A stretch of DNA of 64,000 nucleotides from Halopseudomonas pertucinogena (GCF_014646575.1 NZ_BMNN01000002.1:62001-126000), one strand, 5' to 3'; positions 30,284 through 39,658 are shown, counted from the stretch's first letter. Made by a program: numbers and translations. The notes: a model not told the origin generated them from the letters alone.

Positions 30284-31621
30284 TTATTCGTCTTCGCTGC
30301 CTGCCGCGTCTTCAGCCTGCTCGGGCTGAGCCGGCTTGACTGCGTCCTCGTAGGTAACGGTCCTGTCTGTCACCTTGGCCTTCTGCAGCACAGTATCCAC
30401 GACTTGCTCTTCCAGTACAACCGACTGAATCTCCGCCAGTTGCTGCTCGTTCTGCATGTACCAGTTGATCACCTGTTCCGGCTCCTGGTAGGCCGAAGCC
30501 AGCTCCTCAACCATGGCCCGCACGCGATCATCGTCCGGCTTGATGTCGTTCTGCTTGACGATCTCGGCCACGATCAGGCCCAGGGTCACGCGGCGCTTGG
30601 CCTGCTCTTCGAACAGCTCGGCCGGCAGCTGGCTCGGATCGATGTTGGCACCGCCGAACTGCTGTACGGCCTGCTGACGAAGACGATCGATCTCGCTGCT
30701 GATAAGCGCCTTGGGCACTTCGACATTATTGGTTGCCAGCAGACCGTCCATCACCTGGGTCTTGGTCTTGCTCTTGATGGCCTGGCGCAGCTCACGCTCC
30801 ATGTTCTTGCGAACTTCGGTACGGAAACCTTCCAGACCACCCTCTTCCACGCCGAAGCGGGCAAAGAACTCGTCGTTCAGCTCAGGCAGGCGGGCCTCGG
30901 CCACCTCGTGAACCATGATCTCGAACTCGGCGGCCTTTCCGGCCAGATCCAGGTTCTGGTAATCCTCGGGGAAGGTCACGCTGATGGTGCGGCTTTCACC
31001 GGCCCTGGCGCCGACCAGACCGTCCTCGAAGCCAGGGATCATGCGCCCGGAACCCAGCACCAGCTTGGTGTTGCTGGCGGTGCCGCCCTGGAAGGCCTCA
31101 CCGTCGATACGACCAGTGAAATCGATGGTCAGCTGGTCATCGTTGGCGGCTTCACGTTCGACTGCTTCATAGCTGGTGTGCTGCTTGCGCAGGATCTCGA
31201 GCATGTTCTCCAGATCCGCATCGGTCACCTCGGACTCGATGCGCTCGACGGAGATGTCCGCGAAATCACCCAGGGTCACTTCGGGGTAAACCTCGAAGGT
31301 GGCGATGTATTCGAAGTCCTTGCCTTCCTCCAGCTCCTTGGGCTCAACGCTGGGGGCACCGGCCGGATTCAGCTTTTCCTGAACGATGGCCTCATAAAGG
31401 GAGGACTGGATCATCTCACCGATGACTTCCTGACGTGCGGATGCACCGAAGCGCTTGCGGATGACGCTCATCGGCACCTTGCCCGGACGGAAACCATCAA
31501 CGCGCGCACGACGAGCAGTCTGCTGCAGGCGCTTGTTGACTTCGTTTTCGATGCGCTCGGCCGGAATGCCGACAGTCATGCGGCGCTCAAGACCGGAGAT
31601 GGTTTCAACCGAAACTTGCAT
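30284..31621 (-). CDS. tig: Trigger factor
   Basis: Ribosome-bound chaperone and prolyl isomerase of 445 residues. The ATG at 31621 gives the family start [20 protein letters not shown]; the longer open frame running to 32494 lies opposite the neighbouring plus-strand gene. The ribosome-docking signature [17 protein letters not shown] is intact. The FKBP-type domain ([19 protein letters not shown] ... [11 protein letters not shown]) and the C-terminal chaperone arms follow. A TTGCGA-18-TAGAAT promoter lies upstream. Confidence 0.97.
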   Translation of the reverse strand: MQVSVETISGLERRMTVGIPAERIENEVNKRLQQTARRARVDGFRPGKVPMSVIRKRFGASARQEVIGEMIQSSLYEAIVQEKLNPAGAPSVEPKELEEGKDFEYIATFEVYPEVTLGDFADISVERIESEVTDADLENMLEILRKQHTSYEAVEREAANDDQLTIDFTGRIDGEAFQGGTASNTKLVLGSGRMIPGFEDGLVGARAGESRTISVTFPEDYQNLDLAGKAAEFEIMVHEVAEARLPELNDEFFARFGVEEGGLEGFRTEVRKNMERELRQAIKSKTKTQVMDGLLATNNVEVPKALISSEIDRLRQQAVQQFGGANIDPSQLPAELFEEQAKRRVTLGLIVAEIVKQNDIKPDDDRVRAMVEELASAYQEPEQVINWYMQNEQQLAEIQSVVLEEQVVDTVLQKAKVTDRTVTYEDAVKPAQPEQAEDAAGSEDE

Positions 31622-31673
31622 GTAGAGCCCTCGTTGAACAGACAGATTATGAGTGGATGAATAAAAGGCGGAC

Positions 31674-31703
31674 ATTCTAGGGTTTGTTGGCCTGTCATCG
31701 CAA
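31674..31703 (-). promoter_or_regulatory. Sigma70 promoter for tig
   Basis: On the minus strand TTGCGA (31703-31698) and TAGAAT (31679-31674) are separated by 18 bp and lie about 50 bp upstream of the tig ATG. Confidence 0.55.
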
Positions 31704-31712
31704 GCCGCATCG

Positions 31713-31741
31713 CCCCGAGATTCCGCCGCTCGGGGTTTTTC
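31713..31741 (+). terminator. Plus-strand rho-independent terminator in the leader of the haem-oxygenase-like gene
   Basis: CCCCGAG pairs with CTCGGGG around a nine-base loop and is followed by TTTTT on the plus strand. It lies only about 50 bp before a plus-strand gene, while the gene behind it (tig) is transcribed away. It therefore looks like a leader attenuator or the end of a short RNA. Confidence 0.65.
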
Positions 31742-31792
31742 TTGAATCTTTTCTCCCCGTGCCGCTCGAAACAGATAGCCCCCGGACAGGAT

Positions 31793-33148
31793 ATGACGAT
31801 GCAGACACTCAGCCAGTACCACGTCGACCAGACCGACCTTCGCGATCTCTATCAGCAGCTTCAGCACGCCCCGGCGCAGCACCTGAACGAAGCGCGGCAT
31901 TTCCTGCGCAACCAGCTGCAGCATGCCACCCCACAGCTGGCGGATCTCCCTGACAACCCCGCCCAGCTGGAGACCCACATACTGCGCAACAACGCACGAA
32001 CCGCCCGCGCCTGGCGCGACTACCTGATGACCCGCAAGCAGGGCCAGCCCCGTCGCTATTTCAGCACGCGATCCCATGCGCTCTACTTCCTGCGAAACGT
32101 GGCGCCCACCAAGCTGGTGGACGGCGCCTGGCTCTACGGCGTGCTCCGCCAATGGCATGACCCGCGGATGCATGACCTGGTACGCACCTATCTTGAAGAG
32201 CTGGGCGATGGCGAACCGGAACAGAACCACGTACTGGTCTATCGTCAGCTGCTGGCCAGCCACGACCTCCGCGACCTGGATGGACTGCCGGCCGACCGCT
32301 ACATGCAGGGCGCTCTGCAGCTCGCCCTGGGTCACCTCACCGACGAGTTCCTGCCGGAGGTGATCGGCTACAACCTCGGCTACGAGCAACTGCCGCTGCA
32401 TCTGCTGATCACCACTTACGAGCTGGCGGAGCTGGGCATCGACCCGCACTACTTCCGCCTGCACATTACCATCGACAACGCCTCCACCGGCCATGCACGG
32501 CGGGCAGCCCGGGCAGTACTGGACAACCTGCCGATCGGCAGCGGCCAGCAGAGCTTCTATCGCCGGGTGCGCCAGGGTTATCAGCTCAACGAGCTGGGCG
32601 CCTCCTCCACCTCGGTGATCCGCGAGTTCAATCTGGACAGGGAGTTATGCCGCGTTCTTGAAGAAAAGGCTAAAGTGGCCCGGCACATGCATTCGGATAT
32701 GTGCCGGATAGATGGACGCACCATCAATGAATGGCTGGACAGCAGCGGACGCATCCCTGCCCTGCTCGAAGCCCTGCAGCAAAAAGGCTGGATACGCCGC
32801 CACCAGGACCCGGCGGACAGCCGCTTCTGGCGACTGATCAAAAGCGACCGCGCACCCATGTTCGGCGTATTCAGTGATTACGAACTGCAGCTGTTGCACG
32901 ACTGGATTGCCGGAGAATGGCAATGCGAACAGACCAACCGCCTGGCAGCACGCCGCAGCCACGCGGGCCACCCTGCGGACGCGGAGGCGAAGGAAAGCCT
33001 GCGTCGGGAGGAAGTCGAGCTGCAGAAGACGCTGAGCAAGCTGTCGGAACAGGAACGCACCCGGCGACTGATCGAGCTGCTGTCACCGGCCGAGCATTTC
33101 ACCCCCGCCGGGCTGGCCGCCACCAGGATATTTGCCGCAAGGCTGTGA
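31793..33148 (+). CDS. Iron-containing redox enzyme family protein (haem-oxygenase-like, predicted diiron)
   Basis: A 451-residue protein that I place in the haem-oxygenase-like diiron oxidase/oxygenase superfamily. The evidence is three helix motifs: [16 protein letters not shown] at about 135-150, then [16 protein letters not shown] at about 200-215, and [15 protein letters not shown] at about 224-238. The acidic and histidine residues in these stretches are candidate metal ligands (Glu136 or Glu143 with His146, Glu210, His224, Asp228, His234). The last 180 residues are a charged extension of unknown role. The substrate is unknown and no biosynthetic partner is adjacent. An ATG two codons later (31799) is equally possible. 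Confidence 0.72.
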   Translation: MTMQTLSQYHVDQTDLRDLYQQLQHAPAQHLNEARHFLRNQLQHATPQLADLPDNPAQLETHILRNNARTARAWRDYLMTRKQGQPRRYFSTRSHALYFLRNVAPTKLVDGAWLYGVLRQWHDPRMHDLVRTYLEELGDGEPEQNHVLVYRQLLASHDLRDLDGLPADRYMQGALQLALGHLTDEFLPEVIGYNLGYEQLPLHLLITTYELAELGIDPHYFRLHITIDNASTGHARRAARAVLDNLPIGSGQQSFYRRVRQGYQLNELGASSTSVIREFNLDRELCRVLEEKAKVARHMHSDMCRIDGRTINEWLDSSGRIPALLEALQQKGWIRRHQDPADSRFWRLIKSDRAPMFGVFSDYELQLLHDWIAGEWQCEQTNRLAARRSHAGHPADAEAKESLRREEVELQKTLSKLSEQERTRRLIELLSPAEHFTPAGLAATRIFAARL

Positions 33149-33241
33149 CCGGGCCGGGGCTGCTGTGCAGCCGATCGCGGCGAGGTCGCCAGAAGACATA
33201 TATAAAGGAAGCAATGAGCAGAGCCGCTCATCAGGCATGAA

Positions 33242-33326
33242 TGGTGCGGACGGAGAGACTCGAACTCTCACACCTCGCGGCGCCAGAACCTAAATCTGGT
33301 GTGTCTACCAATTCCACCACGTCCGC
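33242..33326 (-). tRNA. tRNA-Leu (anticodon UAG)
   Basis: An 85-nt tRNA on the minus strand with encoded CCA. The acceptor is GCGGACG with CGTCCGC, the anticodon arm CCAGA-TTTAGGT-TCTGG gives UAG, a class II variable arm is present, and the T arm holds GTTCGAGTC. It reads CUN leucine codons. Confidence 0.97.
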
Positions 33327-33342
33327 AATTTGGTACAGATAC

Positions 33343-33371
33343 AAAAACGCCAGGCAGTGCCTGGCGTTTTT
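33343..33371. terminator. Palindromic terminator hairpin between tRNA-His and tRNA-Leu
   Basis: AAAAACGCCAGGCA and TGCCTGGCGTTTTT form a perfect 14-bp stem around one base, with T runs on both strands, so it can work in either direction. It lies inside the tRNA cluster, 17 bp before the 5' end of tRNA-Leu. Confidence 0.8.
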
Positions 33372-33378
33372 GCTGAAA

Positions 33379-33455
33379 TGGGGTGGACGATGGGGATCGA
33401 ACCCACGACACCAGGAGCCACAATCCTGTGCTCTACCGACTGAGCTACGCCCACC
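33379..33455 (-). tRNA. tRNA-His (anticodon GUG)
   Basis: Minus-strand tRNA with encoded CCA. The extra G(-1), typical of tRNA-His, faces C73 and is encoded at 33455. The anticodon arm CAGGA-TTGTGGC-TCCTG gives GUG. Confidence 0.97.
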
Positions 33456-33507
33456 ATTACAGCTGCAACACTAACACAACTTCTGCAGAATCATACCATG
33501 TGCGCTG

Positions 33508-33584
33508 TGGCGCGCCCGGCAGGATTCGAACCTGCGACCACCCGCTTAGAAGGCGGGTGCTCTATCCAACTGAGCTACGGGCGC
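33508..33584 (-). tRNA. tRNA-Arg (anticodon UCU)
   Basis: A 77-nt minus-strand tRNA with encoded CCA. The acceptor GCGCCCG pairs with CGGGCGC, the anticodon arm CCCGC-CTTCTAA-GCGGG gives UCU, and the T loop is GTTCGAATC. It reads AGA/AGG. It is the first tRNA of the cluster in the direction of transcription. Confidence 0.97.
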
Positions 33585-33823
33585 CGTATGCACATGATCA
33601 ATCCCGAAGGCTTGAAATGCTGGTGCCTTGATCGCCTTCCAAACCGACTTCGTTGTGTTTGTGAAGCGGGGCGAATAATACTCAGCCCCCACCCCCACGT
33701 CAACGGTAAAATCATATTTTTTTCAAATATTTGAGTAGCTTAAGAATGAAACGCTCGCTGGTCTTTGCCGAGCCCCCGTGGCGTGCGACAATCAGCGGCA
33801 TTCTCGTACTACCCAGGAACATC

Positions 33824-34678
33824 ATGAAAGCCCAACTCATCGATGGCAAACAGATTGCCGCCAGTCTCCGGCGAGAAATCGCCGACAAGGTCAACCAGCG
33901 CAGACAGCAGGGGCTGCGTATTCCCGGTCTCGCCGTTATTCTGGTAGGCAACGATCCAGCCTCCGAAGTCTATGTCGCGCACAAGCGCAAGGACTGCGAG
34001 GAAGTGGGCTTCATCTCCATGTCTCACGACCTGCCCGCCGACACCCGTCAGGAAGACCTGCTCGCGCTGATCGACCAGCTCAATGAAGACCCGACCGTGG
34101 ATGGCATCCTTGTGCAGTTGCCTCTGCCCGCGCACCTGGATTCCTCCCAGCTGCTCGAGCGCATCCGCCCGGACAAGGATGTGGATGGCTTCCATCCGTA
34201 CAACATCGGCCGCCTGGCCCAGCGCGTACCGCTGTTGCGACCCTGCACCCCGCTGGGCATCATCCGCCTGCTCAAGAGCACCGGCGTCAGCCCCTACGGT
34301 CTCAACGCCACCGTGGTCGGGGCCTCCAACATCGTCGGTCGTCCCATGGCCCTGGAACTGCTGCTGGCCGGCTGCACCACCACCGTCGCCCATCGCTTCA
34401 CCACCGATCTGGAAGACCACGTCCGCCGCTCGGACCTGGTGGTCGTCGCGGTCGGCAAACCCGGCCTGGTGAAGGGTGAATGGATCAAGCCCGGCGCGAT
34501 CGTCATCGACGTGGGCATCAATCGCATGGAAGATGGCCGCCTGCGCGGCGATGTGGACTTCGACGAGGCCGCCGAGCGTGCCTCATGGATCACGCCGGTT
34601 CCCGGTGGCGTCGGGCCGATGACCCGCGCCTGCCTGCTGGAAAACACCCTCACCGCCTGCGAGAAGCTGCACAGCTGA
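33824..34678 (+). CDS. folD: Bifunctional methylenetetrahydrofolate dehydrogenase/cyclohydrolase
   Basis: A 284-residue enzyme that interconverts methylene-, methenyl- and formyl-tetrahydrofolate, using NADP. The ATG at 33824 ([16 protein letters not shown]) is the family start. The substrate-site motif [14 protein letters not shown] carries the catalytic lysine, followed by [10 protein letters not shown] and the NADP-binding [17 protein letters not shown]. The C-terminal signature [18 protein letters not shown] is complete. It stands divergent from the tRNA cluster, as it does in P. aeruginosa, and convergent with an SDR gene. Confidence 0.97.
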   Translation: MKAQLIDGKQIAASLRREIADKVNQRRQQGLRIPGLAVILVGNDPASEVYVAHKRKDCEEVGFISMSHDLPADTRQEDLLALIDQLNEDPTVDGILVQLPLPAHLDSSQLLERIRPDKDVDGFHPYNIGRLAQRVPLLRPCTPLGIIRLLKSTGVSPYGLNATVVGASNIVGRPMALELLLAGCTTTVAHRFTTDLEDHVRRSDLVVVAVGKPGLVKGEWIKPGAIVIDVGINRMEDGRLRGDVDFDEAAERASWITPVPGGVGPMTRACLLENTLTACEKLHS

Positions 34679-34696
34679 GCCGCCCCGGCCACGGAA

Positions 34697-34724
34697 GGTG
34701 CGCTGGCCCTGCCGCCAGCGCACC
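34697..34724. terminator. Hairpin between convergent folD and SDR gene
   Basis: GGTGCGCTGG pairs with CCAGCGCACC (10 bp, perfect). No T run follows on either strand, so if it is a terminator it is a weak one serving both genes. It nearly fills the 49-bp gap. Confidence 0.4.
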
Positions 34725-34727
34725 GGC

Positions 34728-35516
34728 TCACAAGCTCGCCGTCGCGCCACCATCCACCGGCAGATTGATGCCGTTGATGTAGGACGCCGCCGGCGACGCC
34801 AGAAAGGCCACCGCGTTGGCAAACTCCCTGGGCTCGGCAAACCGCCGGGTCGGCAGCTCCTGCAGCATGTCCTGCTCGATCTCCGCCACGCTGCGGCCCG
34901 CCGCCTGCGCCCGGTAGGCCAGCAGCTCCTCCAGCCGCGCGGTGCGTGTCAGCCCCGGCAGCACATTGTTGACCGTGATGCCGGCCGCCGCCAGTTCCCG
35001 GGACAGGGTCTTGGCCCAGTTCGCCATGGCGGCGCGGATGGCATTGGATACGCCCAGGTTGACGATGGGCGCCTTCACCGAGGTCGACAGCACATTGATG
35101 ATGCGCCCGTAGCCCTGCTCCCTCATGCCCGGCAGCAACAGCTGCAGCACCGCCTGACTGCCCGGCAGGTGCTGGCTGAAGGCATGGGTAAACTCCTGGG
35201 GCGTGGCCAGATGAGCCGGGCCCGGAGCAGGCCCACCGGTGTTGTTGACCCAGATGGTGATCGGCCCGCCGCTGTCCAGCCGCGCCTGAAGCTCGGTGGA
35301 CAGATGCGGCAGGTCGGCGGAGTCAGCACATATATAGCCATGCTGTTGCCCTTCGGCAGTGGGCAGCTGCGCCACCACCTCCGCCAGCTTCTGCTCATTG
35401 CGCGCGAGCACGATGACCTCCGCGCCCAGGGCCGCCAGTTGCCAGGCGCAGGCCGCCCCCAGCCCCTGACTTCCCCCACCGACCAGTGCACGTTTACCCG
35501 TAAGATCAAGATCCAT
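34728..35516 (-). CDS. Atypical short-chain dehydrogenase/reductase family protein
   Basis: A 262-residue Rossmann-fold protein. The coenzyme loop GGGSQGLGAA and the VNNTGGP motif are present, but the usual Tyr-x3-Lys active site is not. After INVLSTSVKAPIV the sequence is NLGVSNAIRAAMANW, where Tyr and Lys would be expected. It resembles a known beta-ketoacyl-reductase-like SDR subgroup that lacks the perfect catalytic tetrad. The start at 35516 follows a GGAG site; an upstream start at 35528 is poorer. It lies just past prpF, where P. aeruginosa has prpD. The function is unknown. Confidence 0.82.
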   Translation of the reverse strand: MDLDLTGKRALVGGGSQGLGAACAWQLAALGAEVIVLARNEQKLAEVVAQLPTAEGQQHGYICADSADLPHLSTELQARLDSGGPITIWVNNTGGPAPGPAHLATPQEFTHAFSQHLPGSQAVLQLLLPGMREQGYGRIINVLSTSVKAPIVNLGVSNAIRAAMANWAKTLSRELAAAGITVNNVLPGLTRTARLEELLAYRAQAAGRSVAEIEQDMLQELPTRRFAEPREFANAVAFLASPAASYINGINLPVDGGATASL

Positions 35517-35602
35517 TGCCGACTCCAATCAAAGCATTCCTAGGGATTCGATTCCCCAGAGCATAGCCTCTGGAGCCGGCACGCAGGAAGTGGCGCCGGG
35601 CC

Positions 35603-36784
35603 TTATATCGTATCGGCCGGCACCCGCACCCAGCCTTCCATCAGGATCCGCGCACTGCGGCTCATGATGGCCTTGGTCACCGTCCAGTTGCCGCCCTCCT
35701 GCCTGGCTTCCGCACCCACGCGCAGCGTGCCCGAGGGGTGACCGAAGCGCACCGCCTCGCGGTCACCGCCACCGGCCGCCAGATTGACCAGGGTGCCCGG
35801 CACCGCCGCCGCCGTGCCGATGGCCACCGCACAGGTACCCATCATCGCGTGGTGCAGCTTGCCCATGGACAGCGCGCGCACCAGCAGATCGACATCCGCG
35901 GCCATGATCGGCTTGCCGCTGGAGGCCAGGTAATCCTTCGGTGGTGCGACGAAGGCAATCTTCGGCGTGTGCTGGCGTTTGAGCGCCTCTTCCGGCGTCT
36001 TGATCAGCCCCATGCGCAGCGCCCCGGCAACGCGAATAGCCTCGAAACGCGCCAGCGCTTCCGGGTCCGAGTTGATCTGCTCGCGCAGCTCGGTACCCTG
36101 ATAGCCGATTTCCTCTGCATTGACGAACACCGTGGGGATGCCGGCGGCAATCATGGTCGCCTTGATGGTGCCGATACCCGGCACCTCCAGGTTATCCACC
36201 AGATTACCGGTGGGGAACATGCTGCCGCCCTCTTCCCCGTCATCGGACGGGTCCATGAACTCCAGCACGATCTCCGCCGCCGGAAAGGTCACCCCATCCA
36301 GCTCGAAATCCCCCAGCTCCTGTACCTGGCCATCGCTGACCGGCACGTGGGCAATGATGGTCTTCTGGATATTGGCCTGCCAGATACGCACCGTGCAGGT
36401 GCCGTTCTCCGGAATCCGCGCCGGGTCCACCAGCCCCGCATGGATGGCAAAGGCCCCTGCCGCAGTCGACAGGTTGCCGCAGTTGCCGCTCCAGTCGACG
36501 AAGGGGCTGTCGATGGAGACCTGGCCGTAGAGGTAATCCACGTCGTGATCGGGCTGACTGCTCCTGGACAGGATCACGCACTTGCTGGTACTGGACGTCG
36601 CCCCGCCCATGCCGTCGATGTGGGCGGCATAGGGATCGGGACTGCCGATTACCCGCATGAACAGCCGGTCCCGCGCCTCGCCCGACACCTGACAGGATTC
36701 GGGCAGGTCCTGCAGACGGAAGAAAACACCCTTGCTGGTACCGCCACGCATGTAGGTGGCGGGGATCTTGATCTGTGTTGTCAT
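35603..36784 (-). CDS. prpF: 2-methylaconitate cis-trans isomerase
   Basis: A 393-residue PrpF/DAP-epimerase-fold isomerase that converts the trans-2-methylaconitate made by AcnD to the cis form. The family start MTTQIKIPATYMRGGTSKGVFF is present. The residues expected at the active site are Lys68 (SSTSKCVIL) and Cys102 (GNCGNLS). It is the last gene of the methylcitrate operon, 66 bp after acnD with a small hairpin in between. No prpD is found after it, so AcnD plus PrpF must carry this step. Confidence 0.95.
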   Translation of the reverse strand: MTTQIKIPATYMRGGTSKGVFFRLQDLPESCQVSGEARDRLFMRVIGSPDPYAAHIDGMGGATSSTSKCVILSRSSQPDHDVDYLYGQVSIDSPFVDWSGNCGNLSTAAGAFAIHAGLVDPARIPENGTCTVRIWQANIQKTIIAHVPVSDGQVQELGDFELDGVTFPAAEIVLEFMDPSDDGEEGGSMFPTGNLVDNLEVPGIGTIKATMIAAGIPTVFVNAEEIGYQGTELREQINSDPEALARFEAIRVAGALRMGLIKTPEEALKRQHTPKIAFVAPPKDYLASSGKPIMAADVDLLVRALSMGKLHHAMMGTCAVAIGTAAAVPGTLVNLAAGGGDREAVRFGHPSGTLRVGAEARQEGGNWTVTKAIMSRSARILMEGWVRVPADTI

Positions 36785-36811
36785 TGTTGCTCCTGGGTTT
36801 GGGTGACAGGC

Positions 36812-36836
36812 CCCCCTCCCTTCACGGGTGAGGGGG
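36812..36836. repeat. Short GC-rich hairpin between acnD and prpF
   Basis: An imperfect inverted repeat (CCCCCTCCCTTCACGGGTGA followed by GGGGGA) in the 66-bp gap. It resembles the hairpin core of the CCCTCTCCC repeat family but lacks the second arm, so it may be a degenerate copy. Confidence 0.35.
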
Positions 36837-36850
36837 AGCCTTTTACCGCC

Positions 36851-39460
36851 CTAAACCTTCCCTTCCAGAAAGTCCTGCGCAAACCGCTGCAGCACACCAC
36901 CCGCTTGGTACACAGTCACTTCCTCGTCACTGTCCAGCCTGCAGGTCATGGGCACTTCAACGCGCTCGCCGTTCTTCCGGTTGATCACCAGCATCAGGTC
37001 CGCCCCCGGTGCCGGCGTGCCCTCCACGTCGTAGGTCTCGGTACCATCCAGCTCCAGCGTCTTGCGCGTGGTGCCCGGTTTGAACTCCAGCGGCAGTACG
37101 CCCATGCCGATCAGGTTGGTGCGGTGGATGCGTTCGAAGCCTTCGGCGGCGATCACTTCCACCCCGGCCAGACGCACGCCCTTGGCCGCCCAGTCGCGGG
37201 AGGAGCCCTGGCCGTAGTCGGCGCCGGCGATGATGATCAGCGGCTGCTTGCGGTTCATGTAGGTTTCGATGGCTTCCCACATGCGCATCACTTCGCCTTC
37301 CGGCTCGACCCGGGCCAGCGAGCCCTGCCTTACCGTGCCGTCCTCGTTCAACACCATCTCGTTGAACAGTTTCGGGTTGGCGAAGGTGGCGCGCTGGGCG
37401 GTCAGGTGGTCGCCGCGGTGGGTGGCGTAGGAGTTGAAGTCCTCCTCCGGCAGGCCCATCTTCGCCAGGTACTCACCGGCGGCGCTGTCCGGCAGGATGG
37501 CGTTGGACGGCGACAGGTGGTCGGTGGTGATGTTGTCCGGCAGGATCGCCAGCGGGCGCATGCCCTTCATGGTGCGCTCACCGGCCAGCGCGCCTTCCCA
37601 GTACGGCGGGCGGCGGATGTAGGTAGACATCGGACGCCAGTCGTAGAGCGGGCTCTTGGCCTCTTCCACCGCGCCGAGGTCGAACATCGGGATGTACACC
37701 TGCTTGAACTGCTCCGGCTTGACGCTGGAGGCGACAATGGCGTCGATCTCCTCGTCGCTCGGCCACAGGTCCTTCAGGGTAATCGGTTGACCCTTCTGGT
37801 CGTGCCCCAGCACATCCTGCTCGATATCAAAGCGCACGGTACCGGCAATCGCATAGGCCACCACCAGCGGCGGCGAGGCGAGGAAGGCCTGCTTGGCGTA
37901 GGGGTGGATGCGGCCGTCGAAGTTGCGGTTACCGGACAGTACCGCCGTGGCATACAGGTCGCGGTCGATGATTTCCTGCTGGATCTTCGGGTCCAGCGCG
38001 CCGGACATGCCGTTACAGGTGGTGCAGGCGTAACCGACGATGCCGAAGCCGAGCTTCTCCAGTTCCGGCAGCAGGCCGGCCTCTTCCAGATACAGCCTGG
38101 CGACCTTGGAGCCGGGCGCGAAGGAGGTCTTCACCCAGGGCTTGCGGATCAGGCCCAGTTCGTTGGCCTTTTTCGCCACCAGACCGGCGGCCACCACGTT
38201 GCGCGGGTTGGAAGTGTTGGTGCAGCTGGTGATGGCGGCGATGATCACCGCGCCATCGGGCATCAGCCCCTGCTCTTCTTCCTTGCGCGCCGCGGCCAGC
38301 TGCTCGGCGCTGGCGATGCCACGCTCCTGCAGCGCCGAGGTTGGCAGACGGCGGTGCGGGTTGGACGGGCCCGCCAGGTTGCGCACCACGCTGGACAGAT
38401 CGAATTCCAGCACCCGCTCGTACTCGGCGGTGGTCAGCGCGCTGCTCCACAGGCCCAGCTGTTTGGCGTACTGCTCGACCAGCGCCACCTGCTCCGGCTC
38501 GCGGCCGGTCAGCTTCAGGTAATCGATGGTCTGGCCGTCGATATAGAACATTGCGGCGGTAGCGCCGTATTCCGGGCACATGTTGGAGATGGTCGCACGG
38601 TCGCCGATGGTCAGGCTGTCGGCTCCTTCGCCGAAGAACTCGACGTAGGCGCCCACTACCCGCTCCTTGCGCAGGAATTCTGTCAGGGCCAGCACGATAT
38701 CGGTCGCGGTGATGCCCGGCTGACGCTTGCCGGTCAGCTTGACGCCGACGATGTCGGGCAGGCGCATCATGGACGGGCGGCCGAGCATCACGGTCTCGGC
38801 TTCCAGCCCACCGACGCCGATGGCAATCACGCCCAGCGCGTCGACGTGCGGGGTGTGCGAGTCGGTACCCACGCAGGTATCCGGGAAGGCGACGCCGTCA
38901 CGGGCCTGGATCACCGGGCTCATCTTCTCCAGGTTGATCTGGTGCATGATGCCGTTACCGGCGGGGATCACGTCGACGTTCTTGAACGCGGTCTTGGTCC
39001 ACTCGATAAAGTGGAAGCGATCCTCGTTGCGACGGTCCTCGATGGCGCGGTTCTTCTCGAACGCCTCGGGATCGAAGCCGGGCGCCTCCACGGCCAGCGA
39101 GTGGTCGACGATCAGCTGGGTCGGCACCACCGGGTTGACCTTGGACGGGTCACCACCGGCCTCGGCGATGGCATCACGCAGGCCGGCCAGGTCGACCAGT
39201 GCGGTCTGGCCGAGAATGTCATGACAGACCACGCGGGCCGGGTACCAGGGGAAGTCCAGATCGCGCTTGCGATGGATCAGCTGGCCCAGGTAGTCGTTGA
39301 GCTTCTCCGGCTCGGCGCGGCGCACCAGCTGCTCGGCCAGCACCCGGGAGGTATAGGGCAGTTTCGCCCAGGCGCCGGGCTGAATCGCATCCACGGCGGC
39401 GGGGGCGTTGTAGTAGTCCAGGTCGGTGCCCTGGAGTTTTTCGCGGTACTTGGTGTTCAT
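36851..39460 (-). CDS. acnD: Iron-sulfur-dependent 2-methylcitrate dehydratase
   Basis: Aconitase-family dehydratase of 869 residues that dehydrates 2-methylcitrate to trans-2-methylaconitate. The [4Fe-4S] cysteines are Cys413 (ITSCTNTSN), Cys479 and Cys482 (YACTTCNG). The ATG at 39460 gives MNTKYREKLQGTDLDYYN; an extended frame further upstream crosses the repeat pair and is not coding. Domain 4 (GADYGQGSSRDWAAKG) is complete. A REPIN-like repeat pair sits between this gene and prpC, which is unusual inside an operon. Confidence 0.96.
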   Translation of the reverse strand: MNTKYREKLQGTDLDYYNAPAAVDAIQPGAWAKLPYTSRVLAEQLVRRAEPEKLNDYLGQLIHRKRDLDFPWYPARVVCHDILGQTALVDLAGLRDAIAEAGGDPSKVNPVVPTQLIVDHSLAVEAPGFDPEAFEKNRAIEDRRNEDRFHFIEWTKTAFKNVDVIPAGNGIMHQINLEKMSPVIQARDGVAFPDTCVGTDSHTPHVDALGVIAIGVGGLEAETVMLGRPSMMRLPDIVGVKLTGKRQPGITATDIVLALTEFLRKERVVGAYVEFFGEGADSLTIGDRATISNMCPEYGATAAMFYIDGQTIDYLKLTGREPEQVALVEQYAKQLGLWSSALTTAEYERVLEFDLSSVVRNLAGPSNPHRRLPTSALQERGIASAEQLAAARKEEEQGLMPDGAVIIAAITSCTNTSNPRNVVAAGLVAKKANELGLIRKPWVKTSFAPGSKVARLYLEEAGLLPELEKLGFGIVGYACTTCNGMSGALDPKIQQEIIDRDLYATAVLSGNRNFDGRIHPYAKQAFLASPPLVVAYAIAGTVRFDIEQDVLGHDQKGQPITLKDLWPSDEEIDAIVASSVKPEQFKQVYIPMFDLGAVEEAKSPLYDWRPMSTYIRRPPYWEGALAGERTMKGMRPLAILPDNITTDHLSPSNAILPDSAAGEYLAKMGLPEEDFNSYATHRGDHLTAQRATFANPKLFNEMVLNEDGTVRQGSLARVEPEGEVMRMWEAIETYMNRKQPLIIIAGADYGQGSSRDWAAKGVRLAGVEVIAAEGFERIHRTNLIGMGVLPLEFKPGTTRKTLELDGTETYDVEGTPAPGADLMLVINRKNGERVEVPMTCRLDSDEEVTVYQAGGVLQRFAQDFLEGKV

Positions 39461-39491
39461 GGTTTTGCCTGTATGAGCGTGGTGTGGGCCG

Positions 39492-39658
39492 CCCCCTCTC
39501 CCCAACCCCTCTCCCGCCAGGGGAGAGGGGCTTTGATAGCGTGCACGGAGCTGAGTAGGCGTTTTTCTGCAGCCCAACAAAGGTCTGCAGGCGAACCACT
39601 ATCTATCCAGCGCACGGACTGCCCCCTCTCCCTTGACGGGAGAGGGCTGGGGAGAGGG
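39492..39658. repeat. REPIN-like inverted pair of GC-rich hairpin repeats, copy 2
   Basis: Copy at 39492-39530 (CCCCTCTCCCCAACCCCTCT, then a CTCCCGCCAGGGGAG hairpin) and an inverted copy at 39622-39658, with 91 bp between. The repeats match the pair at 13885-14045, but the spacer sequence differs. It lies between prpC and acnD, within one transcription unit. Confidence 0.75.

Noticed and set aside
33241-33734. Small plus-strand frames across 33241-33734.
   Set aside because: They are translations of the tRNA-Leu, tRNA-His and tRNA-Arg genes read from the wrong strand.
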